Assembly (NCBI RefSeq): GCF_008831285.2
Contig: NC_045142.1
Span: 2,485,001-2,549,000, forward strand
Length of the DNA: 64,000 nt
Origin: Nymphaea colorata
Taxonomy: Eukaryota; Streptophyta; Magnoliopsida; Nymphaeales; Nymphaeaceae
Reading direction: 5' to 3'
The position numbers were made by a program, and so were the translations under genes. This document shows, one piece after another, positions 55,501 through 64,000 of the stretch. The notes below the pieces were generated by a model, which saw only the letters and a program-made list of their open reading frames with translations, did not search any database and was not told the DNA's origin. Numbering within the stretch: position 1 is the stretch's first letter; every line of letters starts with the position of its first letter.

Positions 55501-58500
55501 TAAGGGGTTTCCTTTTTCTTTCTTAAAGTTGCACTTTCATAGGTCTCATGATGCCTTTGGATTGTGTAACTTATTATTTTTCCTTATGATAATTTTGTAA
55601 TGCAGAATTGGGAGCATTATGCTGTGTGATGTATGTAGGTTTGAGTCTAACTATAAATATTACACTAAACCAAAAAGTTGCTTGCTTGTTCCAGGGTAAC
55701 AGGCTTTTCAAGGAGGGAAAATTCGAACTAGCTAAGGCAAAATATGAGCAGGTATGCTTTCTTGTCACTTGGAAATTTCTCATGAACTGCAATGTGTGGA
55801 AAGATCTTGGACGCCCTATTGTGTTCACAAGTGATGCATATTGCAGATAAGCTGATAGTTGTCAATTTTCTCGTTGTAGATCTAATTTATTCTCATATCT
55901 GAATTTCAATGACTGTTATGGATGGAAATTTCAAGCTTTTCTTTTCAATATATTCAGATTGACATTCTTTGTGATGATTTTGGATAAACATGGAAGGACT
56001 ACATGATTTTTTTTAAATTGCTTTTTCTGCATAGTCTGTCTGTCTCTTTGTAAAGTAGATGATCAGCAGTGAAACTGATGTTAGCTAAACACGGATGACT
56101 ACTGATATCACTTCTTTGATTCCTTCCCTGAATGTAGTATATCTTGTCTAGGTGATATTTATATACATAAAACTTTCTTAAGCTTGATTTCTTTCTCTGG
56201 CAAAGTTTGCAGATGCTAGGGAATAGGTACGTTGAACATTAGAAAGCATTTTAATAGTTGAGACCAAGAAAATCTCATGAATTTGATAAAAATACTCTTG
56301 AAGTAAACTTATGTAACAAGTGTACTTCAATACTTATAATACATACCTTACGTGGAACTGAAATCTTGACAGCTTTGTACTGATTAAAAATGCTGCCGAT
56401 CTCTAAAACCTTCCAGGTATTATTATAAGTTTACAACATCTTGGTTGACCAAGTAGATGCAGCAAAATTTTAAAAATGGTCTGAAATTAGACAGCGAGAA
56501 CTAATTTAAACACAGTATTTAGTAAATCTAACTGAATGTGATATTTAAATTGGCTTTGGAAACTCAAAATATGGTAAATCGAAGTTCGCTTTGGAATACC
56601 TGATTGGTTTAGTGCTTATTGTTGACCACGATGTTTTTTATTTGAGTTTTCAGAATGCAACTCAATATTAGGAAGCCCCTTTAAATGCTTAGCTCACTAA
56701 GCAGCTTAGAGTGAACTGGATATGTTAAGGGTATGGACTATATTTTAATAACTTATTTATTGACACATACAAATTAGAGGCTGACTTTACCATTAATGAA
56801 TATTAGGATGTTCCATTGTCTTCTGGTGTGGAAAAATGGAAATGTTTCCGCACTCAATGAAGTTGAACTTATCACCATGATGAGCATTGGTTGTAAGTGG
56901 TCCATCCATGGTTGGCAAACTCATGACTCCCTTGGTTTGAATTAGTTGGTTGACTTGTTTCCGGAGATGGGTTCTCATTTCTTTTATTTAAACATATAAA
57001 AAATGTCAGAGAATATTACAATGGTGTAGAACTAGGGGAAATGACTAAAGTACAAATTTTATGCCAACAAAACTACATGTACTCCATCCTCTCCTGGGAG
57101 AGTGACAGCTGATGATGTCTCTTTTCTTGCTACTACAGAAATGCAGTTTCACCACCGTGGAGTTTGAAACCCATTTCAACTCTTATTGTTTGTTCTAATA
57201 TCAATTTTTTGTCTCCTGTGCAGGTTCTTCGTGAATTTAACCATGTTAATCCGCAGGATGATGAGGAAGGGAAAATTTATTTGAATTTTAGAGTAAGAAC
57301 TATTGCTGCATTCCTGCTTTAATATATAGATGTGCTTCTTTGGTGCCACAGTCAAGGCCTGGGGAATCACCATTGCTTTTAGATGCTGAATTTGCGGATT
57401 GCTGCCCATAGTTCCAGACACGGGTGGTACTGATGTCTGATTTGCTGGGCATCTAATTTGTAGCAATCATTTTTAAACCACCACATTCCCGTTAAATTAG
57501 CTTAGACTTAGAGCATCATTATGTTGGTGGAACTTAGAGCATCATTATGTTGGTGGATGACTTTATGGAGACACTCGGGGACTTTACTCAATCTCTGGGT
57601 TATATTTGGTAGTCTAATTCAATTGCTGTGGTTGGTTTTCCCTTATTCTCATTAAAAGGTTCACCTATGTCACATGAACTCGCTTGAAACCGTGTCGTAC
57701 CTTTGCTGATGGGGCTGGACATAGCTGTAGGTACAGGACATGGAAAAGTGATATTTGGTATCGGTAAAATTTTTGAGTAGTTCATATTTTATGAATATAA
57801 GTAATGAATATATGTGTTTGCAAATACACACCTGTGTCCCTGAGGCCTGAACCCACACCCATTAATATAGAGGTTCACCATAAGAATGAATCTGCCCATT
57901 TGTCACCTGGGATAATCGAAGATAATGATCTTTTCATCTGTTTTCTCTCTAGATGCATTCTGCTTGTAATATTTTTCTGGATTTGGGATACGCAACTGAC
58001 ATGTTTCAGGTGCACCTTCTAGAACTCATTGCATTTAAATGTGGCTGCATGCTACCAGAAGCTGGGTGATTGCAGAAAATCTATAGAAACATGCAATAAG
58101 GTACGCTGTGATTTTTTTTGACATATACATGGACTGCAAAGTGAGTTGTATCTAACGTATAATCTTGGAAACTGGCACAATTTAGTGGGTAATCAGGTAT
58201 CAAAACTTGGTGACTGCATTTCTCATTCTCTATCATTGCCTTTGCAGTAAATTCTTTTTTCCCTGCTATGGGTTAACCTCTTTCTTTGTGCTCCTTTTGC
58301 TCCATCAACCTCTTGGTGCCTCATCACTCTTGGATATTCGTTGTTATTTCCTATCAATTCTGATATTTAATTTTTTTTGCTGCTTTTGTGGACATGCTTG
58401 GGTTCCCATTTACTGTTCATTTCATGGCATTCTGTGCCCATTAGTAGTAATGCCATTGTGGTATCTTGGTCATGAGGCTTGTAAAAGATGCGCATGGGCG

Positions 58501-59201
58501 GTTCAAAGAAATGTTGTGGTGCTTAGTTTCAAATGTCAATTACATGTTCAATTTGCAGGTTTTGGACTCAAGTCCTGCCCATGTTAAAGCTTTGTATCGC
58601 CGTGGCATTGCCTATATGTCAGCTGGAGATTTTGATGAAGCAAGAAGTGACTTTGAAATGGTAAGCTTCTCTACTAGAAAAATGAGTTCCATCTAGGCGC
58701 AACTTTTGAGCATTAGTTTCATGGGATAATCTCATCCTGAGCTTGGCATGTTTTCACTCGTGTTTTAGATGATAAAGGTTGATAAATCTTCAGAGCCTGA
58801 TGCCACATCCGCTCTTTCAAAATTGAGACAAAAGGAAAAGGTTTATAAACACTACTATCCTTTTTAGTCTGAATCTGCCTTTTAACGTGGAGTTTCCCAT
58901 TGGGGCCATAATGCAATAAAATTTCGGCTGATCCAAGCAGGAGGTTGAAAATATGGCAAAGAAACAGTTTAAGGGGCTTTTTGACAAAAAACCGGGAGAA
59001 ATTGCTGAAGTTGGAAGTGATCCAATTGGAGACGACAGCATTTTGGAGACTACAAACGGTGAAGCTGCAGATATGCAGTCTGAAACGGATGAAGCAGGTT
59101 CAGATAGGGAAGCTGCTCCAGAAGGACTCTTTGCAAGATATTGGTATGTCGGAAGGAGAATTGCAACTTCTCTAGGGCTTGGTAGGTGTTCAATTCTGTA
59201 A
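37516..59201 (+). CDS. PAS1: PASTICCINO1, FKBP-type immunophilin with TPR repeats
   Basis: Twenty exons, all in frame: 37516-37589, 38585-38669, 39073-39142, 40421-40518, 41166-41288, 41696-41728, 42779-42837, 43772-43856, 43967-44122, 46212-46269, 52565-52713, 54155-54252, 54367-54436, 55386-55445, 55695-55751, 57224-57292, 58023-58100, 58559-58660, 58769-58840, 58941-59201; 618 aa. Three FKBP-like domains (about 45-147, 162-262, 283-383) precede TPR helices (about 405-515; GNRLFKEGKFELAKAKYEQ, LHLNVAACYQKLGDCRKSIE, HVKALYRRGIAYMSAGDFDE). Conserved family strings include VRDMLGDGRLIKRR, DWTGLNFSSIM and KKQFKGLFDKKPGEIAEVGS. In Arabidopsis PAS1 restrains cell division and acts with very-long-chain fatty acid elongation at the ER. 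Oddities: intron 9 uses a GC donor; exon 17 requires a CTAG acceptor although CAG 13 nt upstream would shift frame; intron 10 holds a copia element; intron 3 holds a MITE; the C terminus reads GRCSIL, a CaaX-like end. Confidence 0.93.
39404..39432. repeat. (TA)n microsatellite in PAS1 intron 3
   Basis: TA dinucleotides immediately before the MITE-like element at 39435. Confidence 0.9.
39435..39624. mobile_element. MITE-like element in PAS1 intron 3
   Basis: Ends are inverted repeats: CTTGGGTGCTAGACTTGT at the left and the reverse complement of CTTAGGTGCTAGACTTGT at the right (17 of 18), with weaker matching extending to about 30 bp (ending near CATTTCAG/CATCTCAG). About 190 bp, no coding capacity, adjacent to a TA microsatellite. 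No clear target duplication, so superfamily is open. Confidence 0.65.
44123..46211 (+). other. PAS1 intron 9, non-canonical GC-AG
   Basis: Exon 9 ends LVQIIQ with CAG|GCAAGC and exon 10 begins GTGCGAGACATGCTG (VRDMLGDG) after TTACAG. The protein junction matches the family exactly. The nearest GT, 11-12 nt further on, would break the frame. GCAAG is the usual form of the rare GC donor class. The 2.1-kb intron holds AT-rich DNA, a TATA/TATACT hairpin-prone run near 45535-45580 and T/G-rich runs near 45640. No gene was seen inside. Confidence 0.85.
46522..46796 (-). repeat. 3' LTR of the copia element
   Basis: 275 bp. It differs from the other LTR at 46596 (C against T) and 46681 (G against T). 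It carries two dyads: ACCCTAATAGGGT at 46662-46674, and GGATCGGGTCTG with its inverted copy across an AA spacer at 46758-46783, near the U3 end in element orientation. Confidence 0.97.
46791..51176 (-). CDS. Copia Gag-Pol polyprotein
   Basis: One uninterrupted frame of 1461 codons. If translation starts at the second Met (51101, MDQPTPSLL), which suits the Gag N terminus better, it is 1436 aa. Numbering from the first Met: Gag core (about 45-255; LNHSNYLTWKRQI), zinc knuckle C315-C318-H323-C328, aspartic protease D386-S-G, GAG-pre-integrase WHGRLAHCS (519-527), integrase catalytic D594, D657 and E693 with DD35E spacing, reverse transcriptase D1051 and YVDD at 1136-1139, RNase H D1305, E1346 and D1381. 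No frameshift or stop separates Gag from Pol. The TAG stop lies inside the first bases of the 3' LTR, so the frame reads through the polypurine tract. All catalytic residues listed are present. It is one of the few copia frames in such a window with no visible lesion. Confidence 0.97.
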   Translation of the reverse strand: MICPNRCALIFSSFCPNFCRCPKSIMDQPTPSLLSSSFLSQLISQKLNHSNYLTWKRQIVPFIKSHRLYGHIDGTTPAPPIYIDREVKKTVVGDQAAGAAAMSEIRFEYETITENNPEYEAWLAHDQSLVAYITSTLSEEVLGGIDDDLTALELWSTLATTYSQVSEARFLQLRRQFQDIKRGTRTVLEYLNEIKSVSDQLAAIGHPVSDKDKVQQALSGLGTDFDIFCTALEVLPILPSFEDLKAKLFQHEPSRVQRQNLIPSNSHNVLITGTHALQGNRTRTWIPQAGMGRGILPTPQGMNTTSATSRRVPTCFYCNKRGHVKSECWHNPQNKNNQIRRENKAAAGSASSSSGSNVSADVQQLLMTALSKLHLKQNEQGEWYVDSGAAAHVTGDAGNLSSALPYLDKGSVVTGDGSHHTISHIGNVQISMGSSSIPLKNVLVVPSVQKNIISVSKLIDDTQSSVEFTPSSVYVKDARTKKTFAEGTRKGDMYVLEGAPQMSKSHPSDSCFPSHSEVNVTEYNKPSIWHGRLAHCSQSFVRSLVADGLLDKSSLSSVSESSMCSSSHICKSHALPFQLINKRAPKVFDTIYSDVWGPAPVPSSSGSRYYVIFVDSYSRYTWIHFMKHKSEVFRLFTQFYALVQNKYSSNIVHFQCDGGGEFISNEFTEYLLDNGITRQISCPHTPQQNGIAERKHRHIVESALSMMHETDLPMTLWTEAFHTAVHVINRLPLALLDGKSPFFLLHQEQPRYEELRVFGCVCYVHVDVSLRNKFQDRVVLCRFIGYAENYKGYRCYNPKTGRVHISRHVVFDENRLQDPKATSVTLKDKNEVYDTWLHAEILRQGAAMLTEHNEQVVNEPETSVSSSLSSTTSLDSMPSSSQPSEPPMHNRFSGLVYSRRSVPTTVPRQSQRVRHPIDRWVSYNNFSLDFQLFMTEVSKKVEPTSYHNASKEKCWVDAMNEEMAALHECQTWQIVPRPADKNVVGSKWVYKLKYKPDGSIDRYKARLVARGFTQQYGEDYDETFSPVIKMGTIRVIISLAVSYGWPLYQLDVKNAFLHGILKEEVYMEQPPGYTTHDSQKWVCKLHKSLYGLKQASRSWFDRFSHHIQQIGFLRSSLDHSLFIYRTGEATTWLLIYVDDIVITGNSSSHISYVKGMLKQEFKMKDLGELRYFLGVELDRTNDSLTLTQHKYTLDVLDRAGMTNCKPITTPSVLNTKLTASDGTAAYSNPTFYRSIVGMLQYLTFTRPDIVYAVNQISQFMHAPTEGHMDAAKRILRYLKATLGDGLVYTKCSNVSLGHSIYTYTDADWAGDPDDRRSVSGFCLFLDSNLICWSSKKQRAVARSSTEAEYRAMAAGTAEASWLRHLLGELNLPIVRSSLLCDNQSAIKIAFNPILHNRTKHIEIDQHFIRQKVEEAEILPTYISTNEQIADLLTKCLTGQHFWDLKNKLCMIKSHAQLEGSC
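46799..46806 (-). other. Polypurine tract of the copia element
   Basis: Reads GAGGGGAG on the - strand, followed by GC and then the TG of the 3' LTR. It is the second-strand primer site and overlaps the last codons of Gag-Pol. Confidence 0.8.
51109..51264. repeat. Eight TTAGGGC boxes in the copia leader
   Basis: TTAGGGCA occurs at 51109, 51127, 51149, 51163, 51177, 51198 and 51247, and TTAGGGCT at 51257 (+ strand reading; TGCCCTAA in element sense). They fill the untranslated leader between the primer site and Gag and part of the optional N-terminal extension. Confidence 0.9.
51310..51321 (-). other. Primer-binding site, tRNA-iMet type
   Basis: TGGTATCAGAGC on the - strand starts directly after the 5' LTR. 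It complements the 3' end of plant initiator tRNA-Met, the usual primer of plant copia elements. Confidence 0.95.
51322..51596 (-). repeat. 5' LTR of the copia element
   Basis: 275 bp, 273 identical to the other LTR. In element orientation it begins TGTTAGCGTATGGGGATC and ends CTTACA. It should hold the element promoter and direct transcription antisense to PAS1. Confidence 0.97.
57506..57557. repeat. Tandem 26-bp duplication in PAS1 intron 16
   Basis: Two adjacent exact copies of a 26-bp unit beginning ACTTAGAGCATC (57506-57531, 57532-57557). Confidence 0.9.
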
Positions 59202-59206
59202 ACCAG

Positions 59207-59500
59207 TGTTGTTAGCCTCGGTTTTAATACCGTTTTGGTCTGCTGGCCCTTATGGCGTTAGCCGACATGCATGGGCCTGCGTCGGGCTATTTTCATTTTA
59301 CTTATTTAGAAAATAGTTAATAAATAATTTAAAATATTCAATAAATAAAAAAATTGTTGTGTAAGATGCATACTGGGCAGGATTTTTTGTTTTTATGGCC
59401 GATACCATGTGTATCAGACTATCAGCTGAAAACAGCTTACACGATGCGTATCAGCCAGTATGGCCGATACGACATAAATGTTGTCAACATTACTGTAAAC
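59207..59500. repeat. Probable dispersed element in the PAS1 3' region
   Basis: Just after the PAS1 stop, sequence of the GCCGATAC/GTATCAG type appears, with an exact 12-bp direct repeat TATGGCCGATAC at 59394-59405 and 59459-59470 and GTTAGCC-type left sequence. Such motifs recur in plant dispersed non-coding repeats. Ends are unclear. AATAAA hexamers inside it (near 59322 and 59340) could serve PAS1 polyadenylation. Confidence 0.4.
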
Positions 59501-61766
59501 ACTATGTAATTTTCAGTTTTCTTTAATAGGCCACTGTTTAACTAAGTTAGACCTTTATATGAGAGAAACACTGTCTTGGCCCTTTCTGTTTCTTGTACTC
59601 TCTATTTTCTTTTTCCGAACTGAGGGCTACAAGTGAGTACTTGTAATTTACCTTCTGCCTGAAAAAGGATCAAACGCGTTTTGTAACACAGGAGGAAATG
59701 TGATATAGAAAATTCCTGATGGTGTACCGCCTTGCATTTGTGACTTGTTTCTACCGCTTCGAACAAACGCTATATGGCCGTCTTGGCTTGGCATTCATCG
59801 ATGTTCCAGTTCAGGCATTGATTTGTGAAGCAGATAGAATGGAGCCTCTGTTCTCGTTTATGAACATGGTTAAAGAACAGGTGAAACTGTTCTTGTTAAT
59901 TTTTCGCAAGGGAAACCTTACATTGGAATAAGTAGGGTTTCATTGATGCAGCACAATCTACGAACCAGGTCCTCGGACAACCAGAAACAAATAAGGGAAT
60001 AAAACAAGGTATTCTTGATCATGCTATAGAGGCAAGGAAGTCCACCATTTGTACTCGTAAGGCTGGTTTTGCAACACAAAGATGCAGAAACCTTTCCGAA
60101 TCGTTATAGACGCGCAAGCTTTTTCTTTATTTCTTTTCTCTTTGATATATTTTTTTTGTCAGAGGTACGTATTTATTCGTCCTATAATATCTAAAGGTCT
60201 GGTCCTGAATGTCAAATCCAAAGGGAATTAATATTTGATTCAGAGTTTAGACAGCATGCAAGTGATTTGCTTCAAGCATTGAATCTGAAGCCCTTCATTA
60301 TCAAGGATTAAGTGGCTCATTTGAAGGAGTAGTTGACATAGAGACACCTCATCAACTATACATCCACTGTTCATCTTTGTGATAGGATTTCCTCTTGTCG
60401 AGGAAGTCTCCAGAATGAGATTTGCTAATTTGAATGTTAACAAATTCTTAGGTTTTTCCTTGGATTTCGATTTTGATTTTGGTGGTTACAGTGACCAACC
60501 TATGTAATTGTTGCAGTTGAGAAAGCAGCGAGATGGGAACCAAATTCTTTGTTGATTCCTTGAGTCTGGTCACTGCTTGAGAAATATGAGATTTTAAAGT
60601 ACCATGTTTCCCAATTAAGCGTAAAAACTAAAAAGAGTAATTCCATTTACCATTAAACGACTTCCATTTTCTTCTGTCAAAGAACAGGTATTTGTGAAAT
60701 GGTTCGTTGACCGAGGCAGTTAAATATAAACCTTCAAACATGAGCATGTTTTCCGCATAAGGTTATTTATCAGGCGTACTCTTGTGAACCTTCCACTTCA
60801 CTGCGGTGCAGCCATGGAGAGTGGCAGTTGGAGTCTTGGGGGAAAAGTGAGTACACACCATGGGAGATTGAGAGTTAGCCGGCAGACAAATGTGAGCGGA
60901 ATTCTTTAAAGCAGTATGATTATGAAAATAAGATTATAGAAAGATTGCTGATGTCCATATAATGCTGGTAAACTTCTAATTACTACAAAATTAACAAAGT
61001 CCACGCATCGGCCTTTGGCCGAATTAATCACTTTTTCTTTCAATTGGATACTCATTTTCTAAACATCCTTCTCTCAGATTGTCCGTTTCCTGAAATTTTC
61101 TGAAAAGTCAAGAACCAAGAAACGTTCAAGTATACATACGTTGCCTGGTTTCTCGAGAACGGTGTTTTTTTTCCTTCCCCTTAAGGAGCCATATTCAACA
61201 ACAGCGGTCAGTCTCTCTTCTTCTCCACTTGGCATCAGCTGCAGTTCATTCGAGATTGTACTACCTTCTTCTGTGTAGTACGACTCCCTCACCGCCTCCT
61301 TACCTGTTCTGAAAAAGTTGGCTGCTAGTGTGGACAGCGGAGAACTTTCACCCTGAATGTTGCAGACATTTTATTTGAAAATTATATTTCAAATCAACAA
61401 TTTATTGAATCATGGAACCCATAGAACAGCTATTCCAAATTTCCAGGTCAAAGCCACATGTCTGACACGCAAAAGCTGCTCATTAGAAACAAAAAGAGGT
61501 GCTCCTTTTCCTGCAATATTTGTCTCTTGACTCTCATGAACGAATATCAGAACCACAAAAGCTCAAGAAAAGACCCTTTGTTTCTCCATTTCTTTAGCAG
61601 ATTCTTGCTTCAAATTAGAACAACAAGATTGTTCTCTCACATTATCAATTACGTATACAGTAAAAGGAAGCAAGTTAAATAGTTTGCTAAAATTTGATGG
61701 GAGCATAACCAACATTAAAGAGACACAAAGGAGAGGTATGGCTTCCGGGCACATACAATTACATAT
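59500..61766. other. Spacer between PAS1 and COPT, no firm gene
   Basis: No recognised exon. A - strand segment at about 61140-61373 reads openly between a CAG acceptor and a GTATGT donor but matches no family I know. Other open frames are short. Confidence 0.5.
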
Positions 61767-62231
61767 CTAAGGTTCTTCTGAGCACTCATTTTTATATTCT
61801 ACATAATTTCGCTTCTTCCCTTCAAAAACTCTGCTCCCAAATAGCAAGAATCCCAGGGCGTGGCCGGCGACGGCAACCAACAGGATGCCCACATTGAAAG
61901 ACATAACCGCCAACATCACCAAGTAGGCCAAACCCATCCTCAGCGTGTAGGCAAGCGTCTGCAGCAGCCCTGCAGCTACCCCTCCGCCGGCCGGCCGGGC
62001 CAATCGGCAGGCAGTCAGCCACTCTACAAGGAGAGCAGTTAAAAACACAAGGACCAACGAGAGGGCGTACATGCCCGGCCTCGTTCCCGGCCACCCATCA
62101 AACAATACTTCAGCATCCTTCCCCCAGAAGAAAGTCATGTGCATCATCATCTTGTCCTGCTGCTGCATCTGCATACCACGCCCAGTGCTTGGCGCCATTG
62201 CCATTCCCTCCATCTCCGCCCCTTTCTCCAT
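61767..62231 (-). CDS. COPT/CTR-family copper transporter
   Basis: An intronless 154-aa frame. High-affinity Cu(I) importers of this family work as trimers in the plasma membrane or endomembranes. The Met-rich N terminus (M20-Q-M22, MMMHM at 28-32) precedes TFFWGKDAEVLFDGWPGT. TM1 is about 54-73. TM2 (about 100-115) carries the MxxxM copper motif (M106, M110). TM3 (about 116-133) carries GxxxG (G123-HAL-G127), which packs the trimer. A hydrophilic tail with one Cys (C150) ends the protein. Length and motif order fit plant COPT1/2/6-like proteins. The start was chosen at the first Met before the Met-rich stretch, preceded by out-of-frame sequence. It is divergent in orientation to PAS1, with tail-to-tail spacing of 2.6 kb. 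Which COPT paralogue it is cannot be told here. Confidence 0.93.
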   Translation of the reverse strand: MEKGAEMEGMAMAPSTGRGMQMQQQDKMMMHMTFFWGKDAEVLFDGWPGTRPGMYALSLVLVFLTALLVEWLTACRLARPAGGGVAAGLLQTLAYTLRMGLAYLVMLAVMSFNVGILLVAVAGHALGFLLFGSRVFEGKKRNYVEYKNECSEEP

Positions 62232-63466
62232 CCTGTCTGTCTATGTGTCCGTCTATCTCTCTGCCTATTGCCGTAGTTTTTTCTGTGTGACTGTTGTTTT
62301 ACTGTGGTGGGTACGGCGAAAATGTGGGTTGAGGCGCAAGAAGGCAAGAAATGGTATGTGGGGAGAGAGGCAAATTCACTACCTCTGCTTTGCTGCTGGC
62401 TGCCTACTGATTACCACCACTACCTGGAAAGCTATGACTTGCAACGGCTACTGTTGCTCGCTCTCTCTGCATAGAAAAGGAATCTTCAGTTTCAGGATGA
62501 CTGAAAGATGACGCCATTAGCCCATTGAAGGTAATAAAGATAAGCATGTAAGCCACACATTCATTAAGTTTGTTTCTAGCAGCGCTGCTAGCTGGTGCCT
62601 GACAGCAACAGTCATGAGGTGCCCAATATAGGTAATATGAGAGAGAGAGAGAGAGAAACCACCACATATTCATATTTTCAAACCAAACTCTGTGCACATG
62701 TTCAATTTCTCTAAAAATGCAGAAAAACGACTGCTGCAACTATTTTTTGAGATTGAAAAGTACGCCTTCTGATGGGGAGATTAAAGTACGTATGTTTGGA
62801 AAATTGGTCATGATGAACTCATGCATGCATTTCGGTTTGATTGAAGTTATGCACAAGCGTGAATACTGAAGGGAAACAATAGACAAGGGAATAACCCCTC
62901 TGTTCTACCAGAGTTGACTGTAATCAGACCACTGGAAAGCAGAAGGAAATGTTCAATAGTTATGGAAGACTGCCTCCCTAACCAAGTTCATGAGTGTAGA
63001 AATTTAGCCCCAATTACCACAAGATTGGTAATATTATCAACCGAAAGGTTGATAATTCAATATAAAGTCTTATTTTCAGGATCCGGGTTCCATGAACAAA
63101 GTGCAGATTTTACGGCAATACGTGATCTCTGTACTTGATAAAATAAGAGCAAACGAATCACTGGAACCTGGGATCTACACAAGATTTCAATAGCGTTTCA
63201 AAAAAAAAATGATAATCATAACAATGGTAAAGCTTGATATTTAAAGAACCAAAATTTTATGCAGAAAATTGTGAGTTTGTTCAAATTTCATAATCAAACG
63301 GTGCTTATTTGCAATCTTACAATTTTTTACTGGATCCCAACTGTGGATAAAGACAAGTACTGGAACCCATATTAAATAAAGAGACACGGTTTATTGGTAT
63401 TCTAAATCTAGGTAGGCCACCCAATAATGCTGAAGAGATGATCGATATCACATCCTCCAAATCAAG
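62232..63466. other. COPT upstream region
   Basis: The probable promoter and 5'UTR of the - strand COPT gene. It contains a GA tract at 62639-62657 and GTAC cores at 62311, 62760 and 62786. GTAC is the core bound by the copper regulator SPL7, but three in about 800 bp is near chance. No other gene was recognised. Confidence 0.45.
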
Positions 63467-63553
63467 CTATGCTGGCAACATCGACTCCCTCTGGATTTTC
63501 CAATTGATAAAAGGAGATTCTTTCTCAGAACCAAGTTGCTTGGCAAGGTACGT
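63467..63553 (-). CDS. Possible last exon of a gene leaving the window
   Basis: On the - strand an AG acceptor after a C/T-rich run is followed by 28 codons and TAG, ending KESPFINWKIQRESMLPA. The composition looks protein-like, but I do not recognise the family and could not find the preceding exon before the window edge. It may be a chance frame. Confidence 0.25.
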   Translation of the reverse strand, partial: TYLAKQLGSEKESPFINWKIQRESMLPA

Positions 63554-64000
63554 CTTTCGTTCGTTGTAGTAGAAAGAAAGGGGGACCGGCCAACAAGCAT
63601 AGTCCAAAGGGATATCAAATCAGTAAACCGAACATTTGACCTGGTGATTATTGCTTCATACAAAGCCCAAACCCCCCTACCCTTCCCCTCATCCCCCACG
63701 GTATCAGGCATGTTTCGCTATACTTCAACTTCAACTTGTATATTAATGTCTCTTTTTTACAGTATAGCACACAGAATTGATGCCACAAGAGTTCAAAATA
63801 ATGATTGGCCGCTTACTAGATCTTACCCCGTTAATTACATCATTCCCCTTTAAGATCAAATATATTCTTGTTTTAATGCCAGTCTTGTTAGACGTTCAGC
63901 AATAAACTGAACATATAAGGAGGCCGGCGTTGTAACAAGAATGTGTATGGTTTAGATTCTGAAACTGGATTTGGATCGAACTCAAAGAAAATATTGGACT
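63554..64000. other. Right-edge sequence, nothing firm
   Basis: AT-rich with a C-rich patch near 63670-63700. It could be intron of the candidate - strand gene. No recognised coding similarity. Confidence 0.4.

Overview
The window is nuclear DNA from a flowering plant. The evidence is spliced genes with GT-AG introns of about 0.1-2 kb, plant-specific protein families, an intact Ty1/copia retrotransposon, several MITE-like elements and long AT-rich spacers with TA, GA and AC microsatellites. I cannot resolve the clade from sequence alone. All exon boundaries were derived by hand from reading frame, splice signals and family similarity.

Layout. (1) About 1.8-11.0 kb, + strand: a nine-exon gene for the plant guanylyl cyclase 1 / GUCD1 family (274 aa). 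(2) About 11.0-24.1 kb: gene-poor spacer with a foldback MITE, a 136-bp MITE with perfect terminal repeats, a CACTA-like terminus with a perfect hairpin, and three patches of an ACTCG/GAGCT-rich repeat. (3) About 24.2-26.3 kb, + strand: a five-exon gene for a plant protein of unknown function starting MAEDLDDGEFWLP (411 aa). (4) About 26.4-36.3 kb: spacer with a short interstitial (CCCTAA)n tract and degenerate GGATC-rich repeats. (5) About 36.4-59.5 kb, + strand: a 20-exon PASTICCINO1 (PAS1/FKBP72) gene (618 aa, three FKBP-type domains plus TPRs). Its intron 10 carries a complete, very young antisense copia element at 46522-51596, with two 275-bp LTRs differing at 2 sites, an ACTTG target duplication, a tRNA-iMet primer site, a polypurine tract and an open 1461-aa Gag-Pol frame. 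(6) 61767-62231, - strand: an intronless COPT/CTR copper transporter gene (154 aa). (7) From about 63.47 kb: a possible last exon of a further - strand gene leaving the window.

The host genes do not form one pathway. PAS1 is a developmental immunophilin, COPT imports Cu(I), the GC1-family protein is of disputed biochemistry, and the fourth is uncharacterised. No evidence of a novel multi-gene system was found. The points most worth a second look are the young copia insertion with telomere-repeat-like boxes in its leader, the predicted CaaX-type CSIL terminus and GC-AG intron of PAS1, the peptidase-like Cys/His/Asp signature of the GC1 protein, and the hairpin-forming MITEs.
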